Shown: one piece after another, positions 47,311 through 55,269 of the stretch
Numbering within the stretch: the stretch's first letter is position 1
Layout of the letters: every line of letters starts with the position of its first letter
Assembly: GCA_021792365.1 (NCBI GenBank)
Contig: JAJYUT010000002.1
Location: 950,313-1,014,312, forward strand
DNA length: 64,000 nucleotides
From: Pseudomonadota bacterium
Lineage (GTDB): Bacteria > Pseudomonadota > Alphaproteobacteria > Dongiales > Dongiaceae
Direction: 5' to 3'
The notes under the pieces: model-generated
Told to the model about the DNA's origin: nothing
Seen by the model: the letters and a program-made list of their open reading frames with translations, nothing else
Databases searched by the model: none
Made by a program: the position numbers and the translations under genes

Positions 47311-47910
47311 CTAGGTTTCGGCGGTGAGGACGCGCACCACCACATCCTCGAAGGAGTGGCTGGCGGCGCGGTCGAAGGCGCGGACGATCTGGGCAAGGGA
47401 GTTGCCTTCGGCCGGGACCCTCTGCTCGGTCAGGATGTTCGCCACGATGCGCCGATCGGGCATGCGCACCAGCTTGGCCGCGAGGCGCAGATGCGCGACC
47501 GGCATGCCGTCGGTGTATTCCGCCTGGAAATCCCGCAGGTCCGACTGCAGCACGTAGTCCGGACGCAGGCCGACGGCATCGCGGCCGACCGAGAGGATCG
47601 CCTTCGATGCCTCGAAGCTCTCGATCAGCTTGCCCTGCAGCAGGATGGGCGCGTTGTCGGCCCAGGCGCCGTTCGCATAGTACTCGACCACGCCCGGCGA
47701 GCGGGTCAAGGCGATGCGCGTGGTGTCGAGATCGGCCGACGCCACCGGCGTGCCGACGATCAATTGCCAATCGACCTTCGGCAGGGTCCGGTCGAACTGC
47801 GCCACCGCCGAGAGCGTATAGAGCGGAACCGGATTGTTCACCTGCGGGATGACGGCGCAACCCGCGAGCGCAGCACCGCCGGCCAGGACAAAGTGACGGC
47901 GGTTCATCAT
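47311..47910 (-). CDS. ABC transport auxiliary lipoprotein (PqiC/YmbA-like)
   Basis: 199 residues with a lipoprotein signal (lipobox ALAGC). The mature domain (VPLYTLSAVAQFDRTLPK, RIALTRSPGVVEYYANGAWA, LRLAAKLVRMPDRRIV) matches the PqiC-like outer-membrane lipoprotein family that accompanies MCE transporters. It should help move lipids through the periplasm or anchor the MCE protein. Its start overlaps the stop of the MCE gene by 4 bases (47907-47910), fitting translational coupling. Confidence 0.88.
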   Translation of the reverse strand: MMNRRHFVLAGGAALAGCAVIPQVNNPVPLYTLSAVAQFDRTLPKVDWQLIVGTPVASADLDTTRIALTRSPGVVEYYANGAWADNAPILLQGKLIESFEASKAILSVGRDAVGLRPDYVLQSDLRDFQAEYTDGMPVAHLRLAAKLVRMPDRRIVANILTEQRVPAEGNSLAQIVRAFDRAASHSFEDVVVRVLTAET

Positions 47911-48845
47911 GGCGTCTCCACTCCGGTGCTGCGATCGTTCAGGAAAAAGCGCGCCGGATCCTTCTCCAGCTGATGCGCAACACGGGTCATGGAGGCGATC
48001 AGCCGGCGCAGCTCGCTCACCAGCTCGCCCGTCTCGTATAGCGTGGTCGCGGAGAACTGCTTCAGGGGCTCTCGGTTGTCCTCGATCACGGCGGAAAGCT
48101 GCCGGGATGTGCGGTTGAAGCTGTCGGCCATCTCGGCGAAGTTGCGCGCGGCCTTGCCGGCGTCGCCGCGCATGTCGCCGACCGCGCCGCGCAGCTCAGC
48201 CGCGAGCGCGGAGAATTCCTGGGCGGTCTTGTTCAGCTCCTGGATCGCCCCGCTGGCGTTGGTCATGACGCCTTCGGCCGAACTTGCCCCGCCGAGCAAT
48301 TGTTGCGTGATCGCCTCCAGGTTGGCGAGGGAGTTGCTGAAGGATTGGCGGTTCCGGTCGTTGAGCAGGTCGCTCATGCGTTCGGTGATGTCGTCGATCT
48401 TGGTGATTAGGTCCGGCACCCGGCGCACGATCTGCTCCAGCGCGGACGGACCAGCGGTGATCTCGCTGTCCGGCGGCAACAGCTCGGCCGTGTTCGTGCC
48501 GCGGCTGATCTGGACGACGACCCCGCCGGCAATGCCCTGGATCTCGATCGTGGCGCGTGAATCCACGTGGATCGGCGTGCCCTCGCGGATGGCAAGATCG
48601 ACGCGCGCCAGTTCGGTGTTCTGCGGATCGATTCGCACATCCGTCACGCGCCCGACGGGAATGCCGCCGAACAGGACGGTGCTGTTCACCCGCAGTTGCG
48701 AGACGGTGCCCGCGAAACGGACATAGTAGTTGAAGAAGCGCGCCTCGCCTTCGAACCGGGCGAGCCAGAACACGAAGAACGCGATCGCCAGGATCGAGGA
48801 CAGGACAAAGGCCCCGATGGTGATGTGCTTGGCACGAGTTTCCAT
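47907..48845 (-). CDS. MCE-family lipid transport protein (MlaD-like)
   Basis: 312 residues: an N-terminal membrane anchor (TIGAFVLSSILAIAFFVFWLA), a single MCE domain (about residues 40-115, VLFGGIPVGRVTDVRIDPQN) and a long helical coiled-coil-like C-terminal part. It is the periplasmic substrate-binding hexamer subunit of an Mla-type phospholipid transporter. The ATP-binding gene lies 15 bases upstream and the lipoprotein gene overlaps downstream. Confidence 0.92.
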   Translation of the reverse strand: METRAKHITIGAFVLSSILAIAFFVFWLARFEGEARFFNYYVRFAGTVSQLRVNSTVLFGGIPVGRVTDVRIDPQNTELARVDLAIREGTPIHVDSRATIEIQGIAGGVVVQISRGTNTAELLPPDSEITAGPSALEQIVRRVPDLITKIDDITERMSDLLNDRNRQSFSNSLANLEAITQQLLGGASSAEGVMTNASGAIQELNKTAQEFSALAAELRGAVGDMRGDAGKAARNFAEMADSFNRTSRQLSAVIEDNREPLKQFSATTLYETGELVSELRRLIASMTRVAHQLEKDPARFFLNDRSTGVETP

Positions 48846-48860
48846 GGATGCGACCCTCGA

Positions 48861-49634
48861 TCAATCCGCTGCAATGCCGGCGGCGCGCGCCCGCGGCCCG
48901 TGGAAATAGCTCTGAATCCAGGGATGCGGATCGCGCATCAATTCATCCAGGGTCCCCACCTTGATCTTCCTGTCTACCAGGACGGCAATCCGGTCGCAAA
49001 TCGTGACCAGCGAGTCGAGGTCGTGGGTGATCATGACCACAGTCAGGCCCAGGCTCTGCTGCAGGCTGCGAATCAGCTGATCGAAATCGGCGGCGCCGAT
49101 CGGATCGAGGCCGGCGGTCGGCTCGTCCAGGAACAGGACCTCCGGGTCCAGCGCGAGGGCCCGGGCCAGGCCGACGCGCTTTCTCATGCCGCCGGAAAGC
49201 TGCGATGGATACTTGACCATCGCGTCGATCGGCAGGCCCACCAGCTTGACCTTCAGCCCGGCCAGCTCGTCCATCAGCTCGGCGGAGATGTCGCCGCGCT
49301 CGCGCATCGGCGCCTGGATGTTCTCCGCGACGGTGAGCGAGGAGAACAGGGCGCCGTTCTGGAACAGGACGCCCCAGCGCGCCTGCAGCCGCCGGAGCGC
49401 CTCGTCGTCCAGCTCACGCGTCGATTGCCCCAGGACGCGGATGTCACCCTCGGCCGGGCGGTTGAGGCCGATGATCGTGCGCAGCAGGACCGACTTGCCG
49501 CTGCCCGAGCCGCCGACCACGCCCAGAACCTCGCCGCGCCTGACGTCGAGATCGAGCCCGTCATGCAGCACCTGCTGGCCGAAGCGGTTCACCAGGCTTC
49601 TGATCTCGATGACGTTGGGATCGCGTCCGGGCAT
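48861..49634 (-). CDS. Mla-type ABC transporter ATP-binding protein (MlaF-like)
   Basis: 257 residues with Walker A GGSGSGKSV, signature LSGGMRKR, Walker B EVLFLDEPTAGLD and the H-loop. The LSGGMRKRVGLARAL form with GM is typical of MlaF. It powers lipid transport with the MlaE-type permease, whose stop is 1 base from its start. Confidence 0.93.
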   Translation of the reverse strand: MPGRDPNVIEIRSLVNRFGQQVLHDGLDLDVRRGEVLGVVGGSGSGKSVLLRTIIGLNRPAEGDIRVLGQSTRELDDEALRRLQARWGVLFQNGALFSSLTVAENIQAPMRERGDISAELMDELAGLKVKLVGLPIDAMVKYPSQLSGGMRKRVGLARALALDPEVLFLDEPTAGLDPIGAADFDQLIRSLQQSLGLTVVMITHDLDSLVTICDRIAVLVDRKIKVGTLDELMRDPHPWIQSYFHGPRARAAGIAAD

Positions 49635-49635
49635 C

Positions 49636-50760
49636 TCAGATTCTCAACATTGAGAACATGATGGAGAACAAGGCATCGAAGATGATGACGAGGAAGATGC
49701 CCTCTACCACCGCGCGCGTGGTCAGTTTGCCGACGCTCTCGGCGCTGCCGGTCACGCGCAGCCCTTCGAAGCAGCCGACCAGCGCGATCAGAATGGCGAA
49801 GACCGGCGCCTTCGCCATGCCGACCCAGAACTCCTTCGCGCCCACCACGTCGTTCAGGCGCCCGACATACTGGCCGAAGGTCTGATCGACCAGCACGGAA
49901 TACATCACGCCGCCGCCCAGCAGCCCCATGATGTCCGCGAAGAAGGTCAGGATCGGCAGCGTGATGACGAGGGCCGTGACGCGCGGGAGCACCAGCACTT
50001 CCATCGGGTCGAGGCCCATGGTGCGCAGCGCGTCCACCTCCTCACTCACCTGCATGGTGCCGATCTGCGCGGTGAAGGCGGAGCCGGAGCGGCCCGCCAC
50101 CACAATGGCCGTCAGCAAGATGCCCATCTCGCGCAGCACGGAGATGCCGACCATGTTGACCGTCAGGAACTCGGCGTTGAACTGCCGCAACTGCTCCGCG
50201 CCCTGATAGGCGAGAACGACGCCGACCAGGAACGAGATCAGGCCGACGATGGGCAGCGCGTTGATGCCGGTCTGCTCGATATGCACCAGCAGGGGAGTCC
50301 ACCGAAAGCGCCGCGGCTTGAGAATGACGCGGCCGGCGGCCAGCACGAACTCGCCGAAAAATGCGATGAGGTTCAGCGCGTCGTTCAGGACGGCGGCGAC
50401 GCCCTCGCCGATATCCGCCACCCAATCGATGAGGGTCCGGGCCCTGGGCCGGTCCGGGACGACCTTCGGCCCGGCGGTCAGGACTCGTTGCGCCAGCGGC
50501 TGGAACTCGGCCGGCAGGTTCCGCCAGGGGACTTCCCGGCGCTCGCCCTGGCCGGTGGCGCGCGCGAGGAGCCAGGCGCCTGCCGTGTCGATCGCCTCGA
50601 TCTCAGCCAGGTCGAGCGCCTGCGCGGCCCGTTCCCTGGGTAGGGATGCGACCTGCCGATCCAGATCGGCCACGTGCTGGACCGTCCAGGCACCGCCCGC
50701 CTGCAGCACGGCGCCGTCGGGCCCCTGCGCGAGTTTGATCCAGCCGGGTTGGTCGGTCAT
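49636..50760 (-). CDS. Mla-type permease with N-terminal STAS-like domain (MlaE-like)
   Basis: 374 residues from the ATG at 50760. The first 110 residues form an STAS-like domain (MTDQPGWIKLAQGPDGAVLQ, LAEIEAIDTAGAWLLARATG), which in gammaproteobacteria is a separate protein, MlaB. The rest is an MlaE permease (TGINALPIVGLISFLVGVVL, AFTAQIGTMQVSEEVDALRT, MGLDPMEVLVLPRV). It is the first gene of the four-gene lipid transport operon. The fused STAS arrangement is common in Alphaproteobacteria. Confidence 0.92.
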   Translation of the reverse strand: MTDQPGWIKLAQGPDGAVLQAGGAWTVQHVADLDRQVASLPRERAAQALDLAEIEAIDTAGAWLLARATGQGERREVPWRNLPAEFQPLAQRVLTAGPKVVPDRPRARTLIDWVADIGEGVAAVLNDALNLIAFFGEFVLAAGRVILKPRRFRWTPLLVHIEQTGINALPIVGLISFLVGVVLAYQGAEQLRQFNAEFLTVNMVGISVLREMGILLTAIVVAGRSGSAFTAQIGTMQVSEEVDALRTMGLDPMEVLVLPRVTALVITLPILTFFADIMGLLGGGVMYSVLVDQTFGQYVGRLNDVVGAKEFWVGMAKAPVFAILIALVGCFEGLRVTGSAESVGKLTTRAVVEGIFLVIIFDALFSIMFSMLRI

Positions 50761-50867
50761 TTGCCCGAGAACTGCCCCTTCCAAAAAGGCGGTGGCAGTG
50801 TAGTGTCCGGCTCCCGAGGGTCGCAACAGCCATCAAGCAGCAGCGATAGAACATCATTGGGGGACGC

Positions 50868-51416
50868 ATGCATTCAAACGTGCCAGCCACTATCAAGGGG
50901 CACAACCTACTGGTTTCGAAGCGGTCAGCCGTCGATTCGACCGGCGCGCTCCGCGTCGAGCCGATCGATGGTGTGAAGGTGCGCTTGACGCGCCCGGTCC
51001 CGCACGAGGACGGCCACGTCATAGAGATCGCCCGGCAGGGATGGGAGATTCTCGACCAGCCCGTCGTTCAGGTCCACATGACCACGACACTGCCAGACCG
51101 GCATCGCGCATGGGGCCTGCATCGCTTCAGCACGGACCGCCTGTTCGTCGCGTGCGGGCTGGTCAAGATCGCGATCTATGACGGCCGTACCGATTCGCCG
51201 ACCTACGGATACGTCAACGAGTTCACGTTGAGCGACCGCAACCCCGGACTCGTCGTCGTCCCGCCCAACCTCTACCACGGCTGGAAGAACATCGGCACGG
51301 ACGAAGCTATCGTAATCAACATGCCGACCAGCACCTACCAGTACGACCAGCCCGACGCCTGGGATCTGCCCTGGGACAGCCAGGCGGCCGAAGAGCTCAT
51401 CCCCTATCGGTTCTGA
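50868..51416 (+). CDS. dTDP-4-dehydrorhamnose 3,5-epimerase-like cupin protein
   Basis: 182 residues with an RmlC-like cupin fold: VHMTTTLPDRHRAWGLHRF, VACGLVKIAIYDGRTDSP, LVVVPPNLYHGWKNIG. The histidine before the jelly-roll strand and the Tyr/His pair resemble the sugar nucleotide epimerase active site, but neighbouring rhamnose synthesis genes are absent. It may act on another sugar nucleotide. It diverges from the lipid transport operon, so the 100-base gap holds two promoters, and it is convergent with the host-attachment gene. Confidence 0.75.
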   Translation: MHSNVPATIKGHNLLVSKRSAVDSTGALRVEPIDGVKVRLTRPVPHEDGHVIEIARQGWEILDQPVVQVHMTTTLPDRHRAWGLHRFSTDRLFVACGLVKIAIYDGRTDSPTYGYVNEFTLSDRNPGLVVVPPNLYHGWKNIGTDEAIVINMPTSTYQYDQPDAWDLPWDSQAAEELIPYRF

Positions 51417-51428
51417 AGCCGGCGCGGA

Positions 51429-51881
51429 TCAGAGTGCCAGGACGCCCTCAAGATGCTGGGGCAGTGCTTGCTCGGCATGGCGGGTCAGGTCCTTCGGCAA
51501 CTCGGCGGTCACCATCTTGCGGGTCGCATCGCTCAACTCGGTCCGCAGGTCGCCGAGGGTGGCCGGCGGCGCCACCAGGATCAGGCGGTCGAACGCCTTG
51601 TTGGCGGCGGCGGCGTCCAGCACCTTCGCCATTTCGCGCGCAAACCTGTGCTTCTCGAAGCGATGCCATTCGGTCGGCGGCTCCATGGCGGACCGACCGC
51701 TGCTGACGCTGCTGAAGGCGCGCCCCGGCTTGTCCGTCAGGATGTCGCGGTCATGGTGATGCAAGTCGGCCTTGTGGGTTGCGCCCGAAACCGGCTGCAG
51801 ACCCTTTCCGACACCGTGATTGGCATAGAGGCGCGCCCGGGCGCCATCGGCGACCAGGATATATGTAACCGTCTTCTTCAT
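51429..51881 (-). CDS. Host attachment family protein
   Basis: 150 residues from the ATG at 51881. The sequence (KTVTYILVADGARARLYAN, KADLHHHDRDILTDKPGRAF, WHRFEKHRFAREMAKVLDAA, LILVAPPATLGDLRTELSD) covers the whole PF10116 domain, described as needed for attachment to host cells in plant-associated bacteria but with an eRF1/pelota-like fold. No signal peptide is visible, so a direct adhesive role is doubtful. It lies 12 bases from the convergent epimerase gene and downstream of the decarboxylase with a hairpin between. Confidence 0.82.
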   Translation of the reverse strand: MKKTVTYILVADGARARLYANHGVGKGLQPVSGATHKADLHHHDRDILTDKPGRAFSSVSSGRSAMEPPTEWHRFEKHRFAREMAKVLDAAAANKAFDRLILVAPPATLGDLRTELSDATRKMVTAELPKDLTRHAEQALPQHLEGVLAL

Positions 51882-51986
51882 GTTTTGCTCCGGAACTGGC
51901 ACAGCCCCTCGGTCGCGGGCCCTGGCGGGCGGCCCTTCATCCATGTAGGCGCTGCGCCAGCCGGTGCAATGGCAAATCCGGCGCCG

Positions 51987-52020
51987 GACGGGCGATGCGG
52001 CTGCAGCCGCATCGCCCGTC
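51987..52020 (-). terminator. 34-bp perfect palindrome downstream of the decarboxylase gene
   Basis: GACGGGCGATGCGGCTG (51987-52003) is followed immediately by its exact reverse complement (52004-52020). It lies 17 bases after the decarboxylase stop on the minus strand. It would form a very stable RNA hairpin, likely the 3' end of that transcript, although a T run is missing. Confidence 0.6.
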
Positions 52021-52036
52021 GTGCTTTGGAGGCGCT

Positions 52037-53170
52037 TCAGATGTAGTAGGCCTTCAGCGGCTCGAAGCCATTGAAGTTCACGGCCGAATAGGTCGTGGTG
52101 TATGCGCCGGTCGAGAAGATGCGCACGCGGTCGCCGATCTTGAGATCGCGCGGCATGTGGTAGTTGGCCTTGTCGTAGAGGATGTCGGCGGAATCGCAGG
52201 TCGGCCCGGCGAGCACCACCGGCCCTTCGTCCTTCCCCATCTCGCGCACCGGGCGGATGCGATAGCGGATGCCCTCGCCCTCCACCTCGGCCAGGCCGCC
52301 GAAGCGACCGATGTCGAGATAGACCCAGCGGCGGTCCTCTCCGTAGTTCTTGGTGGAGATCAGGACGACCTCCGCCTCCAGCACCCCGGCATCGCCCACC
52401 ATGTAGCGGCCGGGCTCCACGATGATGCGCGGCAGGTCGTTGCCGAAATGCCTGGTCATGGCGTTCATGATGGCCGTGCCATAGGCGTCGATCGCCTCGA
52501 CCGGGGCGTTGTAACGCGCGGGGAAGCCGCCGCCCAGGTCGATCATCTTGAGCTCGATGCCGGCCTTGGCGACCTGCCGGAACACCTTCTTCACCGCCGC
52601 GACGGCGGAATCCCACTGACCGGGCTGCATCTGCTGTGAGCCCACGTGGAACGACACGCCATAGGGCTCCAGCCCCATTTCGCGCGCCTGGATGAGCAGG
52701 TCGGCGGCCATCTTGGGCGCGCAGCCGAACTTGCGGTTCAGCGGCCAGAGAGCGCCCTCGCCTTCGACCAGGATGCGGCAGAAGACCTGCGCGCCCGGGG
52801 CTGCTCCGGCGATCTTTTCCAGCTCCGCCTTGCTGTCGAATGCATAGAGCTTCACGCCGCGGGCATGGGCCCAGGCGATGTCCGATTGCTTCTTGATGGT
52901 GTTGCCGAAGGAGATGCGCTCCGGCGCGACGCCGAGCGAAAGTACCTGCGCGATCTCGCCCGCCGAGGCAGTGTCAAAGCTGGCGCCCTCGGCGGCGAGG
53001 CGCGAAAGCACCTCCTGCGCCGGGTTGGCTTTCACGGCATAGAACACTTCCGCCAGCGGCAGTGCGCTCGTCAGGGCGCGATACTTGTCGGTCACCACAT
53101 CCAGGTCGACCACCAGACACGGGGTGGCGGGGCGTCGCTCATCCAGGAATCGTTCGACTTTGTCGGTCAT
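52037..53170 (-). CDS. Ornithine/lysine decarboxylase, alanine racemase-fold type
   Basis: 377 residues, typical for the eukaryote-like decarboxylases of Alphaproteobacteria. Lys47 in FYAVKANP binds PLP; the glycine-rich phosphate loop is DLGGGFPARY (213-215), EPGRYMVGDAG contacts the cofactor and Cys325 in GPTCDSADIL is the second-subunit catalytic residue. It makes putrescine from ornithine (or cadaverine from lysine). The GGAGG ribosome site is clear. The start codon overlaps the stop of a short upstream frame (ATGA), and a structured leader precedes it (separate entries). A perfect palindrome follows. Confidence 0.94.
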   Translation of the reverse strand: MTDKVERFLDERRPATPCLVVDLDVVTDKYRALTSALPLAEVFYAVKANPAQEVLSRLAAEGASFDTASAGEIAQVLSLGVAPERISFGNTIKKQSDIAWAHARGVKLYAFDSKAELEKIAGAAPGAQVFCRILVEGEGALWPLNRKFGCAPKMAADLLIQAREMGLEPYGVSFHVGSQQMQPGQWDSAVAAVKKVFRQVAKAGIELKMIDLGGGFPARYNAPVEAIDAYGTAIMNAMTRHFGNDLPRIIVEPGRYMVGDAGVLEAEVVLISTKNYGEDRRWVYLDIGRFGGLAEVEGEGIRYRIRPVREMGKDEGPVVLAGPTCDSADILYDKANYHMPRDLKIGDRVRIFSTGAYTTTYSAVNFNGFEPLKAYYI

Positions 53171-53211
53171 CTTTTCGTTTCCTCCGCGGCCGCTTTCACC
53201 CCGAGCGGCAT
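53167..53211 (-). CDS. Candidate 14-residue leader peptide coupled to the decarboxylase
   Basis: A short frame starting at the ATG at 53211 encodes MPLGVKAAAEETKR and its TGA overlaps the ATG of the decarboxylase (shared bases 53168-53169, ATGA). The frame is open further upstream, to 53385, with the peptide-like stretch GLQHPCGDFCFGNALMPLG, but only a TTG is available as an earlier start. The start ATG lies in the loop of the leader hairpin. A coupled leader peptide is plausible; expression is unproven. Confidence 0.35.
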   Translation of the reverse strand: MPLGVKAAAEETKR

Positions 53212-53247
53212 CAGCGCATTGCCAAAACAGAAATCGCCGCAGGGGTG
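53197..53247 (-). ncRNA. Structured leader hairpin, possible speF-type element
   Basis: On the minus strand CACCCC-T-GCGGC (53247-53236) pairs with GCCGC-TC-GGGGTG (53209-53197): 11 bp in two helices with a small internal bulge and a 26-base loop containing TTTTGGCAATGCGCTGAT. It ends 26 bases before the decarboxylase start, before the GGAGG ribosome site. Alphaproteobacterial ornithine decarboxylase genes are known to carry a conserved leader called the speF motif; I think this is related but cannot align it here. Confidence 0.5.
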
Positions 53248-53436
53248 CTGCAGCCCGACCTTTACCCAGTCGGCGGTGCGCCCCTTGCGGCGATTGCCGT
53301 GTTGGCTTGACCGAGAATATGTGGATGGAGGTTTAGAATTTGTCACCAAACTTGGGCGGCACGGCAGAATTTTTGAGTCCGCCAAGCCGCACAGCCGGTA
53401 TCGCGTTGTGACCGTTCGGCAGGCAGCCGCTGCCGG

Positions 53437-53949
53437 CTATTCCTTCGCCTGCTCCACCGGCTCGACCAGCTCCTTGAGCGGGTAGCCGGCGAACTTCTTC
53501 GTCTCCGCCATAATCACGTTGGTGGTGACGGAGGCGATGTTCGGCTCCTCCTCGATCAGGCTGTGATGCAGCTCCACGTAGTCGCCGACCGAGCGGCAGA
53601 CGAAATGGACGATGTAATCGAAGTTGCCGGAAATCTGGTAGCAGGCGATCGCCTGCGGTGTGCGCTCGATCAGCCGCTCGAACGCGCCCTGCTGGATACG
53701 GCCGTGCTTGTGCAACGTCACGAAAGACAGGATCTCGACATAGTCGGTGAGCTTGGAGAGGTCGATATCGGCGCGGTAGCCCTGGATGACCTTGCTGCGC
53801 TCCAGCGCGCGGTGGCGGGCGTGGCAGGGGCTCGCGGAAAGCCCCGCCTTGGCGGCCAGCTCCAGGTTGCTCATGCGGCCCTGCTCCTGCAGGGCAGTCA
53901 GGATCTTGAGGTCGATCCGGTCGATCTTGTGCGACTTGCGCGCGGCCAT
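53437..53949 (-). CDS. Lrp/AsnC-family transcriptional regulator
   Basis: 170 residues from the ATG at 53949. The winged helix is at residues 10-65 (IDRIDLKILTALQEQGRMSN, LAAKAGLSASPCHARHRALE) and the RAM/AsnC ligand domain follows (VEILSFVTLHKHGRIQQGAF, GNFDYIVHFVCRSVGDYVEL, NVIMAETKKFAGYPL). Regulators of this type respond to amino acids. It lies upstream of the decarboxylase in the same direction with a 266-base gap that contains the leader elements, so it may control it. Confidence 0.9.
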   Translation of the reverse strand: MAARKSHKIDRIDLKILTALQEQGRMSNLELAAKAGLSASPCHARHRALERSKVIQGYRADIDLSKLTDYVEILSFVTLHKHGRIQQGAFERLIERTPQAIACYQISGNFDYIVHFVCRSVGDYVELHHSLIEEEPNIASVTTNVIMAETKKFAGYPLKELVEPVEQAKE

Positions 53950-54106
53950 GCCATTCCCCCAAGGCCGGCCTCGACGCGGCCGGATGGCGCGATCGTTAGG
54001 CGGAAAGCCGGCGGACCGCAAGCCTTGGCCGCTCCTGCGCGGCTTTCCAACGGCGACAGGGGCTGTTATCTAGGGCCGCGTCGCATTCAGTCGCCAGGTG
54101 TTCCCG

Positions 54107-54622
54107 ATGGATCTCAAGGCCCACATCCGCCACGTTCCGGATTTTCCCAAGCCGGGCATCCTGTTCTACGACATCTCCACCCTGCTGGCGCACGGGCCCG
54201 CCTGGAAGGAGACGGTGAACCGGCTGGTCACCGCGGTCACGCCGTTGGAACCCGATCTGCTGGTGGGAATCGAGTCGCGCGGCTTCCTGGTGGCGGCGCC
54301 GCTCTCGTATCTGATGGGCTGCGGCTTCGTGATGGTGAGGAAGCGCGGCAAGCTGCCGGGCGACGTGATCCAGCATCACTATGACCTGGAATACGGGACC
54401 GACACCGTCGAGATCCAGGCGGAGGCGATCAGGCCCGGCCAGCGGGTGGTGGTGCTGGACGACCTGCTGGCGACCGGCGGAACTCTCCAGGCCGCCGTCG
54501 CGCTGCTGCGCAAGGTGGGCGCGGACGTGGTCGGCGCAGCCTGCATCATCGAGCTGGCGTTCCTCGGCGGCCGCGAGAAGCTGGATGTGCCGTTCCGATC
54601 GATGATCTCGTACGAGTCGTAG
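54107..54622 (+). CDS. apt: Adenine phosphoribosyltransferase
   Basis: 171 residues from the ATG at 54107; an in-frame GTG lies three codons before. The type I phosphoribosyltransferase signature [16 protein letters not shown], the [15 protein letters not shown] loop and the opening [20 protein letters not shown] identify it. It salvages adenine to AMP with PRPP. It is divergent from the Lrp gene and followed by a GST gene 11 bases later. Confidence 0.95.
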   Translation: MDLKAHIRHVPDFPKPGILFYDISTLLAHGPAWKETVNRLVTAVTPLEPDLLVGIESRGFLVAAPLSYLMGCGFVMVRKRGKLPGDVIQHHYDLEYGTDTVEIQAEAIRPGQRVVVLDDLLATGGTLQAAVALLRKVGADVVGAACIIELAFLGGREKLDVPFRSMISYES

Positions 54623-54633
54623 GAAGTCCCTCT

Positions 54634-55269
54634 TTGGCTCTCAAGATCTACGGGACGGCCCGATCACGAGCGGCCCGGGTGCGGTGGATGGCGAAGGAAC
54701 TCGAACTGGCGTTCGAGCACATCCCGCTGGCGATGGGCGATCCGGCGCTGAAGCAGCCGGACTATCTCAAGGTCAATCCGGCCGGCCGCATTCCGGCCAT
54801 GGACGATGAGGGATTCAGGCTCTCGGAATCTCTCGCCATCAACCTCTATCTGGCCCGCAAGTATGGTGATCGGGCGAGGCCTCCGCTGGCCCCAGCTTCA
54901 CTCGAAGAGGAAGCCACCATCTGGCAGTGGTCTTGCTGGACGTTGACCGACCTGGAAGCTCCGCTGAACATCATCTACCTGCACCGCGTCTTCCTTCCGC
55001 AGAGCAAGCGCGATGCCAAGGCAGCCGAGGAGGCGGAGGCGCAGCTGCAAGTGCCACTCGCCATGCTCGACAATGCGCTTGCGGACAGTCCCTATCTGCT
55101 GGGCGCGCGGTTCACGGTTGCCGATCTCAACGTGGCTTGCGTGCTGTCCGCCTCGCGGCTGTCGGTCATCGATATCTCGGCCTTTCCCCGCGTGGCGAAC
55201 TGGGCCAAACGCTGCCACGGGCGTCCGGCATCCCTGGCTGTGCAGGCGATACGGCAAGCGAGCGGCTAG
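54634..55269 (+). CDS. Glutathione S-transferase family protein
   Basis: 211 residues from a TTG start with AGGAAG before it. The thioredoxin-like domain (LKIYGTARSRAARVRWMAKE, NPAGRIPAMDDEGFRLSESL) has the cis-Pro and ES glutathione motif, and the helical domain (LADSPYLLGARFTVADLNVA) is complete. The first strand has an SR pair at the usual catalytic Ser/Cys position. It is probably co-transcribed with apt and is directly convergent with the amidase, with abutting stop codons. Confidence 0.88.
   Translation: MALKIYGTARSRAARVRWMAKELELAFEHIPLAMGDPALKQPDYLKVNPAGRIPAMDDEGFRLSESLAINLYLARKYGDRARPPLAPASLEEEATIWQWSCWTLTDLEAPLNIIYLHRVFLPQSKRDAKAAEEAEAQLQVPLAMLDNALADSPYLLGARFTVADLNVACVLSASRLSVIDISAFPRVANWAKRCHGRPASLAVQAIRQASG

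Noticed and set aside
45941-47860. 639-codon version of the aminotransferase
   Set aside because: The part before the ATG at 47299 is out-of-frame antisense to nothing useful and overlaps the lipoprotein gene; the start at 47299 gives a normal class III enzyme.
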